A DNA stretch of 38,886 nucleotides from Bifidobacterium pullorum subsp. saeculare (lineage in GTDB: Bacteria > Actinomycetota > Actinomycetes > Actinomycetales > Bifidobacteriaceae). Shown one piece after another: positions 32,451-38,886 of the stretch; position 1 is the first letter of the stretch; each line of letters begins with the position of its first letter. The position numbers and the translations under genes are program-made. The notes beneath the pieces were generated by a model. The model was not told the DNA's origin and made no database searches. It worked only from the letters and a program-made list of their open reading frames with translations. Location: NCBI RefSeq assembly GCF_016899725.1, contig NZ_JACLYU010000015.1, forward strand, positions 1 through 38,886. The letters run 5' to 3'.

Positions 32451-34910
32451 ATGGCATCACAGACGCATACCTCCTCGCGGCATGCCTCGGGCGGCGGGAA
32501 CGGCCGCAGACGGGCCGGTTCGACGGCCCGGGGCACGCGCTCGACGCCGCGGCGCCCCGCCCCGCGCGCGGCGGCCCGGAGCGCCTCCTCCGGGCGCGGC
32601 GCGGCCGCACGGCACTACGCCGGCGGCAACCACCGCGCCACCTCCCCGAGGGGGCCGCGGCGGCGGAAGCGCGGCGCACGCCGCGTCCTCACGTGGGTGT
32701 TCGGTATCATCGGCGGGCTCGTCGGCGCCGCGCTTGTGGCGGGCATCGGCGCGTTCGCCTATCTGTGGATCACCACGGAGACGCCGCCGCCCGAGAAGTT
32801 CGCCCTCGCCCAGAAGACGACCGTCTACTACGCGGACGGCACCACCCCCATCGGATCCTTCGCCGAGCAGAACCGCGACATCATCTCCTGCTCCGCGCTG
32901 CCGGACTACGTGGGCAAGGCGGTGGTCGCCTCCGAGGACCGCACCTTCTACACGAACCGCGGCATCGATGTCAAGGGCATCGCGCGCGCCTTCCTCTCCA
33001 ACGTGACCAAGGGCACGCGCCAGGGTGGCTCCACAATCACCCAGCAGTACGCCGAGCGCTATTACATGGGTTCCAACACCACGTACGTGGCCAAGGCGCG
33101 CGAGGCCGTTCTCGCGCTGAAGATCACCCAGACCGAGGACAAGGACCAGGTGCTCTGCAACTACATGAACACCATCTACCTCGGGCGGTCCGCCTACGGC
33201 ATCCAGGCGGCCGCGCAGGCGTACTTCAACAAGGACGCGAAGGACCTGACGGTCTCCGAGGCCGCGATGATCGCCGGCATCATCCCCGCCCCCAGCAGCT
33301 GGGACCCGGCCGTGGATCCCAAGATGGCGCAGGAACGCTTCGACCGCGTGATCCGCATCATGAAGGAGGACGGCTACATCACCGCCAGCGAGGCAGCGCA
33401 GGCCCGGATGCCACAGACCGTGCAGCGGCAGGCCACGAACGTGTACCAGGGACCCAACGGCTACCTGCTGCGCATGGTGCGCCAGGAGCTCGTGGCCAGC
33501 AAGGCCTTCACCGAGGACGACCTGGACACCGGCGGCTACAAGATCGTCACCACGATCGACAAGGACAAGCAGGACCTCATGTACCGGACGGCGAGCCGCA
33601 ACGGCGACAACACCATCCTGCCCGAGGGACTCGAGGTCGGCTCGATCTCGGTGAACGTGAAGGACGGCTCGATCATCTCGCTGTACGCCGGCGAGGACTA
33701 CCTGGCCAAGCAGCTCAACAACGTGACCGACGCCACCTACGAGGTCGGATCCACGATGAAGCCGTTCGCACTGCTTGACGCGGTGCAGCAGGGCGTGAGC
33801 CTGGACACCACGTTCAACGGCAACTCGCCGCGCGATTTCCCGGGTCTGTCCACGCCGATGACGAACTCCGGCGGCGCAAGCTACGGGTACATCAACCTCT
33901 ACCAGGCCACCGCCAACTCGGTGAACACCGTGTACATGGACCTGGCCCAGCACCTCGGCTCGCAGAGCATCGCCGAAACCGCCCGGACGGCGGGCGTGAC
34001 CGGCACCATCGCCGAGGACGCCTACACCGTGCTCGGCAACTCCGGACTGACCGTGAAGGCGATGGCATCCGGCTTCACCACGCTGGCCAACCAAGGCCAG
34101 AAGGTGACGCTGCACATCGTGGCCCATGTGCTCGACGACCACGACCAGGAGCTTTACCAGGCGCCCACCACTCCTGAGCGCGTATTCGACGCGAACGACA
34201 CGAACCTTGTGGTGAAGGCGATGCAAGGCACCATCCAGTACGGCACCGGCCGCGAGGCGCGCTCCATCGGCAAGACGATGGCCGGCAAATCCGGCACGGC
34301 CAACGACGCGAGGGCCGTGAGCTTCGTGGGATTCACGCCGAGCACGCTGGCGCTGTTCGCGGTGTGGAACCCGGGCCAGGACGGCTCCGCGCAGGAGATT
34401 CCAAGCTTCGCCGGCTACCAGCAGGGCATGAGCTATCCCGCGCACCTGTTCACCCAGTACATGCGGCAGGCCCTGCAGGGCGTGGCCGACGAGCAGTTCC
34501 CGGCAGCCCATGACGACGGCAAGGTCGGTGGCATGGACGGCACCTGGGGCACCGGCGCACGCCAGTGGACGTCGCAGGGCACCACCGGAGGGCGGGCCGA
34601 CGGCGGGACCTCGCAGAACGACGGGGACGGCGCCAGCGGCGAAGACGGCTCGGGCGCGTCGTCGCAGGACGACGGCGCGGCCCAGTCCGGCGGCAACGGG
34701 TCCTCCGGCGGTTCCAGTGGTTCCAGTGGTTCCGGTGGCGCCGGTGGTTCCGGTGGCGCCGGTGGCTCCGGCGGCGGCGCAGGCGACGGGTCCGGCCAGA
34801 CCGGCGGCGGCGCCGGGAGCACCGGCCAGCAGCCCGGCGGCCAGCAATCCGGCGGAGGGAACGCCGGCCAGACCGGCGGAACCGGCGGCGCCGCCACGGA
34901 ATCGGAGTGA
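32451..34910 (+). CDS. Bifunctional class A penicillin-binding protein
   Basis: An 819-residue peptidoglycan synthase. A basic N-terminal cytoplasmic tail of about 75 residues precedes one membrane anchor (VFGIIGGLVGAALVAGIGAF). The glycosyltransferase family 51 domain has catalytic E162 in ASEDRTFY and the motif QGGSTITQQY. The transpeptidase domain has S434-x-x-K437 (GSTMKPF), S490-V-N492 and K613-S-G. The last 130 or so residues are a Gly/Ser/Gln-rich, low-complexity tail outside the membrane. The start at 32451 fits the basic N-terminus. It stands alone between ffs and leuA and is followed by a very strong hairpin. Confidence 0.95.
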   Translation: MASQTHTSSRHASGGGNGRRRAGSTARGTRSTPRRPAPRAAARSASSGRGAAARHYAGGNHRATSPRGPRRRKRGARRVLTWVFGIIGGLVGAALVAGIGAFAYLWITTETPPPEKFALAQKTTVYYADGTTPIGSFAEQNRDIISCSALPDYVGKAVVASEDRTFYTNRGIDVKGIARAFLSNVTKGTRQGGSTITQQYAERYYMGSNTTYVAKAREAVLALKITQTEDKDQVLCNYMNTIYLGRSAYGIQAAAQAYFNKDAKDLTVSEAAMIAGIIPAPSSWDPAVDPKMAQERFDRVIRIMKEDGYITASEAAQARMPQTVQRQATNVYQGPNGYLLRMVRQELVASKAFTEDDLDTGGYKIVTTIDKDKQDLMYRTASRNGDNTILPEGLEVGSISVNVKDGSIISLYAGEDYLAKQLNNVTDATYEVGSTMKPFALLDAVQQGVSLDTTFNGNSPRDFPGLSTPMTNSGGASYGYINLYQATANSVNTVYMDLAQHLGSQSIAETARTAGVTGTIAEDAYTVLGNSGLTVKAMASGFTTLANQGQKVTLHIVAHVLDDHDQELYQAPTTPERVFDANDTNLVVKAMQGTIQYGTGREARSIGKTMAGKSGTANDARAVSFVGFTPSTLALFAVWNPGQDGSAQEIPSFAGYQQGMSYPAHLFTQYMRQALQGVADEQFPAAHDDGKVGGMDGTWGTGARQWTSQGTTGGRADGGTSQNDGDGASGEDGSGASSQDDGAAQSGGNGSSGGSSGSSGSGGAGGSGGAGGSGGGAGDGSGQTGGGAGSTGQQPGGQQSGGGNAGQTGGTGGAATESE
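34710..34772 (+). repeat. In-frame 9- and 18-bp repeats in the PBP tail
   Basis: GGTTCCAGT units followed by two copies of an 18-bp unit (GGTTCCGGTGGCGCCGGT) encode Gly-Ser-Ser and Gly-Ser-Gly-Gly-Ala-Gly. Being in frame, they could vary in number by replication slippage without breaking the protein. Confidence 0.8.
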
Positions 34911-34931
34911 ACGTCGTCGGCCCCATGAATG

Positions 34932-34970
34932 GGACGGCCCCGGACGCAGCGGATGCGTCCGGGGCCGTCC
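34932..34970. terminator. Terminator of the PBP gene
   Basis: A perfect 17-bp stem (GGACGGCCCCGGACGCA with its complement) and a 5-nt loop (GCGGA), 21 nt after the PBP stop. It can also act on leuA transcripts from the other side. Confidence 0.85.
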
Positions 34971-34981
34971 TGCATGTTCAG

Positions 34982-35009
34982 GGGCCGCCCGGTGGTCTCC
35001 GGGCGGCCC
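34982..35009 (-). terminator. leuA-side terminator hairpin
   Basis: GGGCCGCCCGG / CCGGGCGGCCC, an 11-bp perfect stem with a 6-nt loop, 10 nt beyond the leuA stop codon. Together with the previous hairpin it separates two convergent genes. Confidence 0.7.
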
Positions 35010-35019
35010 GGCTCGCGGA

Positions 35020-36930
35020 TCAGCGCGTGGAGCGGTTGATTGCGGAGATGATGGCCTTGAGGGAGCTGGTGATGATCGAGGAATCGATGCCCACGCCCCA
35101 CACGATCTGCGTGTCGTCGGCCTCGCCCACCTGGCACTCCACGTAGGAGGCGGCCATGGCGTCGGTGCCCACGGACATCGTGTGCTCCACATAGTCCATG
35201 ACGGAGGCCTCGACGCCGAAGTCGGCGACGGCGTTGAGGAAGGCGGCGATCGGGCCGTTGCCGATGCCGGAGACCTCGCGCTCGACCGGCTCGTCCACGC
35301 CCACGTTCACGCCGCGGTCGAGCAGCTTGGCCTTGAGCACGGTGTCGGAGCCGTCCTCGCCGGAGGAGACGGACACCTTGAGCAGCTTGAGCCGGCCCCA
35401 CTGGGCGAGGGACTCGTCGGCGGAATCGCCCACGACGGCGCCGGCGGCCGTCTTGCCGCCCTCCTCCACGGGCAGATACTCGTCCTTGAACAGGCGCCAG
35501 ATGTCCTCGTCCTTGACTTCCTTCTTGGTCTCGTCCGCGTAGCGCTGCACGATCTTGTCGAATTCGATCTGCAGACGCTTGGGCAGGTCGAGGTTGTGGT
35601 TCGTCTTGAGCAGGTAGGCCATGCCGCCCTTGCCGGACTGCGAGTTGACGCGGATGATCGCCTCGTAGGTGCGGCCGATGTCCTTCGGGTCGATCGGCAG
35701 GTACGGCACCAGCCACACGAAGGAGTCGAGGTCGGCGCCGGCACGGTCGGCCGCCACCTGGCGGGCCTCCAGGCCCTTCTTGATGGCGTCCTGGTGCGAG
35801 CCGGAGAACGCGGTGAACACGAAGTTGCCGGCGTAGGGATGGCGCTCGGAGATCTTGATCTGGTTGCAGTACTCGACGGTTTTGCGAATCTCCGGCACGT
35901 TCGACAGGTCCACCTGCGGGTCGATGCCCTGCGTGAGCATGTTCAGGCCCAGCGTGACCAGGTCCACGTTGCCGGTACGTTCGCCGTTGCCCAGCAGGCA
36001 GCCCTCCACGCGGTCGGCGCCGGCGAGCAGCGCCAGCTCGGTGGCGGCCACGCCCATGCCCATGTCGTTGTGCGGGTGCAGGGAGAGCACCACGGAGTCG
36101 CGGTCCGTGAGGTTGTTGGAGACGTACTCCACCTCGTCGGCGAACACGTTCGGCGTGGTCATCTCCACGGTGGCCGGCAGGTTGATGATCATCTTGTGCT
36201 CGGGCGTCGGCTTGATCACATCGATGACCGCGTTGCACACCTCGACCGCGTACTCCGGCTCGGTGCCGGTGAAGGACTCGGGGCTGTACTCGTAGTACAG
36301 GTCGGTGCCGGCGGCGTCGCCCTCGAGCTCCTTGCACAGCTCGGCCGCGTCGGTGGCGAGCTTCTTGATGCCGGCCTTGTCCTTGCGGAACACGACCTCG
36401 CGCTGGAGCACGGAGACGGAGTTGTAGAAGTGCACGACCGCGCGCTTGGCGCCGCGCAGGCACTCGTAGGTCTTGCGGATCAGATGCTCGCGCGCCTGGG
36501 TGAGCACCACGATCGTCACGTCGTCCGGGATGAGCTCGCGCTCGATGAGCATGCGGATGAAGTCGTAGTCCGTCTCCGAGGCGGAGGGGAAGCCGACCTC
36601 GATCTCCTTGTAGCCCATGGAGATCAGGAGGTTCCAGAAGCGCAGCTTGCGCTCGGAGTCCATCGGGTTGACGAGCGCCTGGTTGCCGTCGCGCAGGTCC
36701 ACGGAGCACCAGCGCGGGGCGCGCTGCAGGCGCTTGCCCGGCCAGGTGCGCTCTGGATAGTCGAACGGCACCTGCTTGTCGTAGGCGACGTACTTGGTGT
36801 ACGGCATCTTGCTCGGCTTCTGCGGGTCGCCGATGAATCGCGCGGGAGGCAGCAGCGGGTCGTTGTTCCCCCCGTTGGATGCCGCGGCGACCGCGGCGAG
36901 ATCAAACACGGATGATTGATCCTGGCCCAT
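35020..36930 (-). CDS. leuA: 2-isopropylmalate synthase
   Basis: A 636-residue enzyme that condenses acetyl-CoA with 2-oxoisovalerate, the first committed step of leucine synthesis. The TIM-barrel has CSVDLRDGNQALVNPM (active-site Arg and metal-binding Asp), GYKEIEVGFPSASETDYDF, the metal-binding LSLHPHNDMGMGVAATEL and LLGNGERTGNVDL. The C-terminal regulatory domain (about 500-636) would bind leucine for feedback control. Length is typical of the long actinobacterial form. The ATG at 36930 follows a perfect AAAGGAGG; the frame stays open upstream to 37092 but without homology-like sequence. Upstream, an 8-bp hairpin (CCACGGCC/GGCCGTGG, 36969-36999) lies in the leader. I saw no leucine-rich leader peptide. 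Confidence 0.97.
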   Translation of the reverse strand: MGQDQSSVFDLAAVAAASNGGNNDPLLPPARFIGDPQKPSKMPYTKYVAYDKQVPFDYPERTWPGKRLQRAPRWCSVDLRDGNQALVNPMDSERKLRFWNLLISMGYKEIEVGFPSASETDYDFIRMLIERELIPDDVTIVVLTQAREHLIRKTYECLRGAKRAVVHFYNSVSVLQREVVFRKDKAGIKKLATDAAELCKELEGDAAGTDLYYEYSPESFTGTEPEYAVEVCNAVIDVIKPTPEHKMIINLPATVEMTTPNVFADEVEYVSNNLTDRDSVVLSLHPHNDMGMGVAATELALLAGADRVEGCLLGNGERTGNVDLVTLGLNMLTQGIDPQVDLSNVPEIRKTVEYCNQIKISERHPYAGNFVFTAFSGSHQDAIKKGLEARQVAADRAGADLDSFVWLVPYLPIDPKDIGRTYEAIIRVNSQSGKGGMAYLLKTNHNLDLPKRLQIEFDKIVQRYADETKKEVKDEDIWRLFKDEYLPVEEGGKTAAGAVVGDSADESLAQWGRLKLLKVSVSSGEDGSDTVLKAKLLDRGVNVGVDEPVEREVSGIGNGPIAAFLNAVADFGVEASVMDYVEHTMSVGTDAMAASYVECQVGEADDTQIVWGVGIDSSIITSSLKAIISAINRSTR

Positions 36931-37268
36931 CGTTTCCTCCTTTGCTGGCTTTCGGTGCGGCGGGACGGCCACGGCCCTGTCTCTGGCCTCTGGCCGTGGG
37001 GCCGGCTGTGCGCCGGCGATATGCCGGTTCGCCGGCCGATGGCAGGCCGCCAGCCGCGCTGACCTATGGTTGTTGCCGCGCATATTGCGCAACTTCCCAT
37101 TCTACCGGGAGCGACGGTGGCGACGCGGGCCGGCATCCATATGGTGGCGGGACGTGGCGCTGGCTGGCGTGATGTGGCGCGACTGGCGTGATGATGGCGT
37201 GGCGAGGTGTGGTCGGGCGCGGCAGGCTGCTGTTCCGCCTCTTCTTCACTCCCCCCGCGACCAATCCC

Positions 37269-37371
37269 GCTCCCCGCGGGTAGCCAAAATGGACGCTAAC
37301 AGCCTGCACGCGGGCAGTTATGCTCCCCACAGGTAGCCAAACCGGACGTCGCCAAGCTACCCGCGACCAAT
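37269..37371. repeat. Three related repeats upstream of yefM
   Basis: Two direct 27-bp copies (37269-37295 and 37322-37348, 23 of 27 identical) share GGTAGCCAAA and GGACG. A third, inverted and weaker copy around 37350-37366 contains GCTACCCGCG, the reverse complement of CGCGGGTAGC in the first. CCCGCGACCAAT also occurs twice (37254 and 37360). The gap 37083-37374 holds no gene; apart from these repeats it has two copies of CTGGCGTGATG (near 37161 and 37179). Confidence 0.7.
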
Positions 37372-37374
37372 GCA

Positions 37375-37392
37375 TGTACAATTATCTGTACA
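37375..37392. promoter_or_regulatory. YefM-YoeB operator
   Basis: Two TGTACA hexamers (37375-37380 and 37387-37392) are spaced exactly 12 bp centre to centre, which is the known geometry of YefM-YoeB operators. The first overlaps a -10-like TACAAT (37377-37382). The site lies 23 nt upstream of the yefM start, so autoregulation is very likely. Confidence 0.8.
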
Positions 37393-37415
37393 ACATCATG
37401 GGAATGAGGCTGAAC

Positions 37416-37676
37416 ATGGTCACTGCGGTCGCATACAGCAATTTTCGGCAGAATCTCAGGTCGTACATGCGCCAGGTCAACGAGGATGCTGACATGTTGC
37501 TCGTCACCAGCACCAATCCGGACGACAACGTGGTGGTTATGAGCGCCAACGACTACGACTCCCTTATGGAGACACTGCACGTGGCGGAGAATCCTTATCT
37601 GAGCGACAAGGTGCTGCGCGGACTCAAGCAGGTGCGCACCGGCCGGACCATCCGTCATGACCTCATCGAGGAGTAA
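37416..37676 (+). CDS. yefM: YefM antitoxin (Phd/YefM family)
   Basis: An 86-residue antitoxin. The N-terminal DNA-binding part, TAVAYSNFRQNLRSYMRQVN (residues 3-22), is the classic YefM opening, followed by LLVTSTNPDDNVVVMSANDY and a helix (DSLMETLHV). The C-terminal part (NPYLSDKVLRGLKQV...) is the toxin-binding, flexible arm. It binds and neutralises YoeB and, with it, represses the pair's promoter. The ATG at 37416 follows GAGG by 7 nt; upstream in-frame ATGs exist but would place the start inside the operator. It lies 3 nt before yoeB. GC content is visibly lower than in surrounding genes, in keeping with transfer. Confidence 0.93.
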   Translation: MVTAVAYSNFRQNLRSYMRQVNEDADMLLVTSTNPDDNVVVMSANDYDSLMETLHVAENPYLSDKVLRGLKQVRTGRTIRHDLIEE

Positions 37677-37679
37677 CCG

Positions 37680-37940
37680 GTGCTACTCTTCTGGACGCAG
37701 GACGCATGGGATGACTATCTGCACTGGCAAGCGCAGGACAGGAAGACACTCAAGCGCATCAACCAACTCATCCGGACCACGCTGCGCACCCCATTCGAGG
37801 GCATGGGCAAGCCCAAACCGTTGAAATGGCAGTGTCAGGGCGCGTGGTCGCGCCGCATCGACACTGCGAACCGTCTCATCTATGCCGTGGACGACGATCA
37901 GGTGATCATTCTCTCCGCACGCAGCCACTACGACGGATGA
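37680..37940 (+). CDS. yoeB: YoeB-family mRNA interferase toxin with a substituted catalytic position
   Basis: An 86-residue toxin of the RelE/YoeB superfamily, which cleaves mRNA in the ribosomal A site. It is collinear with E. coli YoeB without gaps: W5, WDDYL (10-14), RTPFEGMGKP (36-45), GAWSRRI (54-60), R65 in NRLIYAV, and the C-terminal H83-Y84. The exception is residue 46, where the catalytic Glu of YoeB is Lys (GKPKPLKW, codon AAA). As E46, R65 and H83 are the known catalytic residues, activity may be lost or altered. The start is GTG at 37680, just after the yefM stop, so translation is coupled. Confidence 0.93.
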   Translation: MLLFWTQDAWDDYLHWQAQDRKTLKRINQLIRTTLRTPFEGMGKPKPLKWQCQGAWSRRIDTANRLIYAVDDDQVIILSARSHYDG

Positions 37941-38020
37941 CCGCCGCCTGACTGCGCGATGGTTGTTGCGGTAGACTGGGGTGGTGGTTTGCCGAGGGTG
38001 GCGTGGGAAAAGGGATGACG

Positions 38021-38793
38021 ATGGGTGTGGTGTTTTGTGCGCAGTGTGGCGCGCGTAATGATGGGGATGCCCGGTTCTGCGGGGAGTGTGGCCGTCCGTT
38101 GGAGACGGCGCCTGCGGGGGCGCCGGTCGCGGCCGATGACGTGGCGCAGCCGGTGGATGGGTCGGCCTCCTCGCCTGCCGCCGTTGTTCCGTCGGCTGAT
38201 GCCGGCGCCCCGCCGGTCGCGGCCGGTGCCGTGACGCCATCCGCTGGTCCTGGGGCTGGTGGCGTTGGGGTCGTGGCGTCGCGTCGTCGGCCGCGGTGGC
38301 GGTGGCGTTGGTGGCGGCCGGTGGGACGGCGTTCGTCACGTACCGCGCCGAGTTGTGGGGCGGCAAAGCGTTGCCCGACCCGGCGTCGCTGGCGTCGCAG
38401 GCCGGGGCCGCGGACGGCAAGGAACCGGGGAAGGAGTCCGGTCAGGCGGTGGTGTCGGCGAAGGCCATGACCCGGGCGTTGAGGGCGAAGGGGCTGAAAG
38501 CCAGGACGGTGCGTGAGTTCTCGGGCCGCGAGCCGGGCTCGTTCCTCGGGTATAAGGGTGCGGCTGCCGGCACTCGCGTAAGGAATGGTTCGACGGTGAC
38601 GGTGCGTGAGTCCGCCGGTCCGGGTGTGCCGGAGGACACGGTCGGCAAGCCGGCCGCGAAGGTCGTGGACACGCTGGGTGACATGGGTGTGCCGGTGCGT
38701 TACAAGCAGGTGGTCGTCTCCGGGGATTCGAAGGTCCAGGAGGGGCAGGTGGCGGTCACCTTGTCTTTTGTCAAGTTCGTGTTGGCAGAATAG
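38021..38793 (+). pseudogene. Zinc-ribbon membrane protein with PASTA-like domain, split by a frameshift
   Basis: The first frame gives a zinc ribbon, FCAQCGARNDGDARFCGECG (two C-x-x-C pairs), then an Ala/Pro-rich linker. The rest lies in another frame: a single membrane span (AAVAVALVAAGGTAFVTYRA), then an outer region with two PASTA-like units. The first is around VVSAKAMTRALRAKGLKART; the second is around VGKPAAKVVDTLGDMGVPV. Joining them needs one extra base between about 38262 and 38290. The product would be a membrane protein with a cytoplasmic zinc ribbon and a cell-wall-sensing exterior. Starts at 38003 (GTG) and 38015 are also possible. As written, the first frame ends at 38470 in Arg/Trp-rich nonsense. 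It could be a real pseudogene or a sequence error. Confidence 0.65.
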
Positions 38794-38816
38794 TCATGTT
38801 GTTTTCCGTAGTTTGT

Positions 38817-38862
38817 GCAGCGGGTTTTCCCTGGTTTGGGCATCCTGGGGTCGGCCCGCTGC
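38817..38862 (+). terminator. Possible terminator after the zinc-ribbon gene
   Basis: GCAGCGGG (38817-38824) can pair with CCCGCTGC (38855-38862) across a long 30-nt loop, followed by TTTGGGGTTTGGTT. The loop size makes this weak evidence. Confidence 0.3.
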
Positions 38863-38886
38863 TTTGGGGTTTGGTTATCTGGTCAT

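Noticed and set aside
34560..34910. Repetitive DNA as a CRISPR-like array
   Set aside because: It has no regular spacers; it is in-frame coding for a Gly/Ser-rich protein tail.
32457..35192. A long minus-strand open frame opposite the PBP gene
   Set aside because: Antisense shadow; the PBP gene has GT51 and transpeptidase motifs in order.
36969..36999. Leucine attenuator before leuA
   Set aside because: There is an 8-bp hairpin, but no leader ORF with leucine codons and no alternative pairing that I could see.
36931..37092. N-terminal extension of LeuA from an upstream in-frame ATG
   Set aside because: The ideal ribosome site AAAGGAGG precedes the ATG at 36930, and the extra residues have no family-like sequence.

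Overview
This window looks like a piece of a Bifidobacterium chromosome. The evidence is the very high GC content, strong AGGAGG-type ribosome sites, intrinsic terminators that are long GC-rich hairpins, and the gene families: a bifunctional AdhE, a C69 dipeptidase, a formate-THF ligase of about 505 aa, GH13 debranching enzyme and GH77 amylomaltase, and a small SRP RNA. The species cannot be fixed from sequence alone.

Layout. 1-2.8 kb: left-edge fragment of an IS3-type transposase, an orphan AbiEi/DUF559-like protein and a YwiC-like membrane protein. 3.0-7.4 kb: adhE with a long upstream region carrying a perfect CRP-type palindrome and 11-bp iterons, a divergent ROK regulator, and a remnant of a zinc alcohol dehydrogenase. 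7.4-13.6 kb: glgX, the rplM-rpsI operon and malQ. 13.7-17.5 kb: a tightly packed minus-strand set (CapA-like protein, D-2-hydroxyacid dehydrogenase, YigZ/IMPACT protein, helical-repeat protein). 17.8-18.7 kb: tRNA-Ser(GCT), a MIF-like tautomerase and tRNA-Glu(CTC), with strong terminators after both tRNAs. 18.8-26.1 kb: fhs, pepD, a YbhB/PEBP protein, ptsI (apparently frameshifted), divergent ptsH and a LacI-type regulator. 26.2-32.4 kb: holB-tmk-topA, a PAP2 phosphatase and the SRP RNA gene ffs. 32.4-37.0 kb: a bifunctional class A PBP and leuA. 37.3-38.9 kb: a yefM-yoeB toxin-antitoxin pair with a textbook operator but a substituted catalytic residue, and a zinc-ribbon/PASTA protein split by a frameshift.

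How the parts work together. Storage and dietary alpha-glucans are handled by GlgX and MalQ, whose genes share the same -10-to-ATG arrangement. Fermentation ends in AdhE, which regenerates NAD+. PtsI and HPr would energise PTS sugar uptake if the ptsI frameshift is not real. The holB-tmk-topA block supplies replication and topology functions, and the PBP and PAP2 proteins serve the envelope.

No CRISPR array, prophage or complete biosynthetic cluster was seen. The most notable signals are the two single-nucleotide frameshifts (ptsI and the zinc-ribbon gene), YoeB with Lys in place of Glu46, and the regulatory DNA upstream of adhE.
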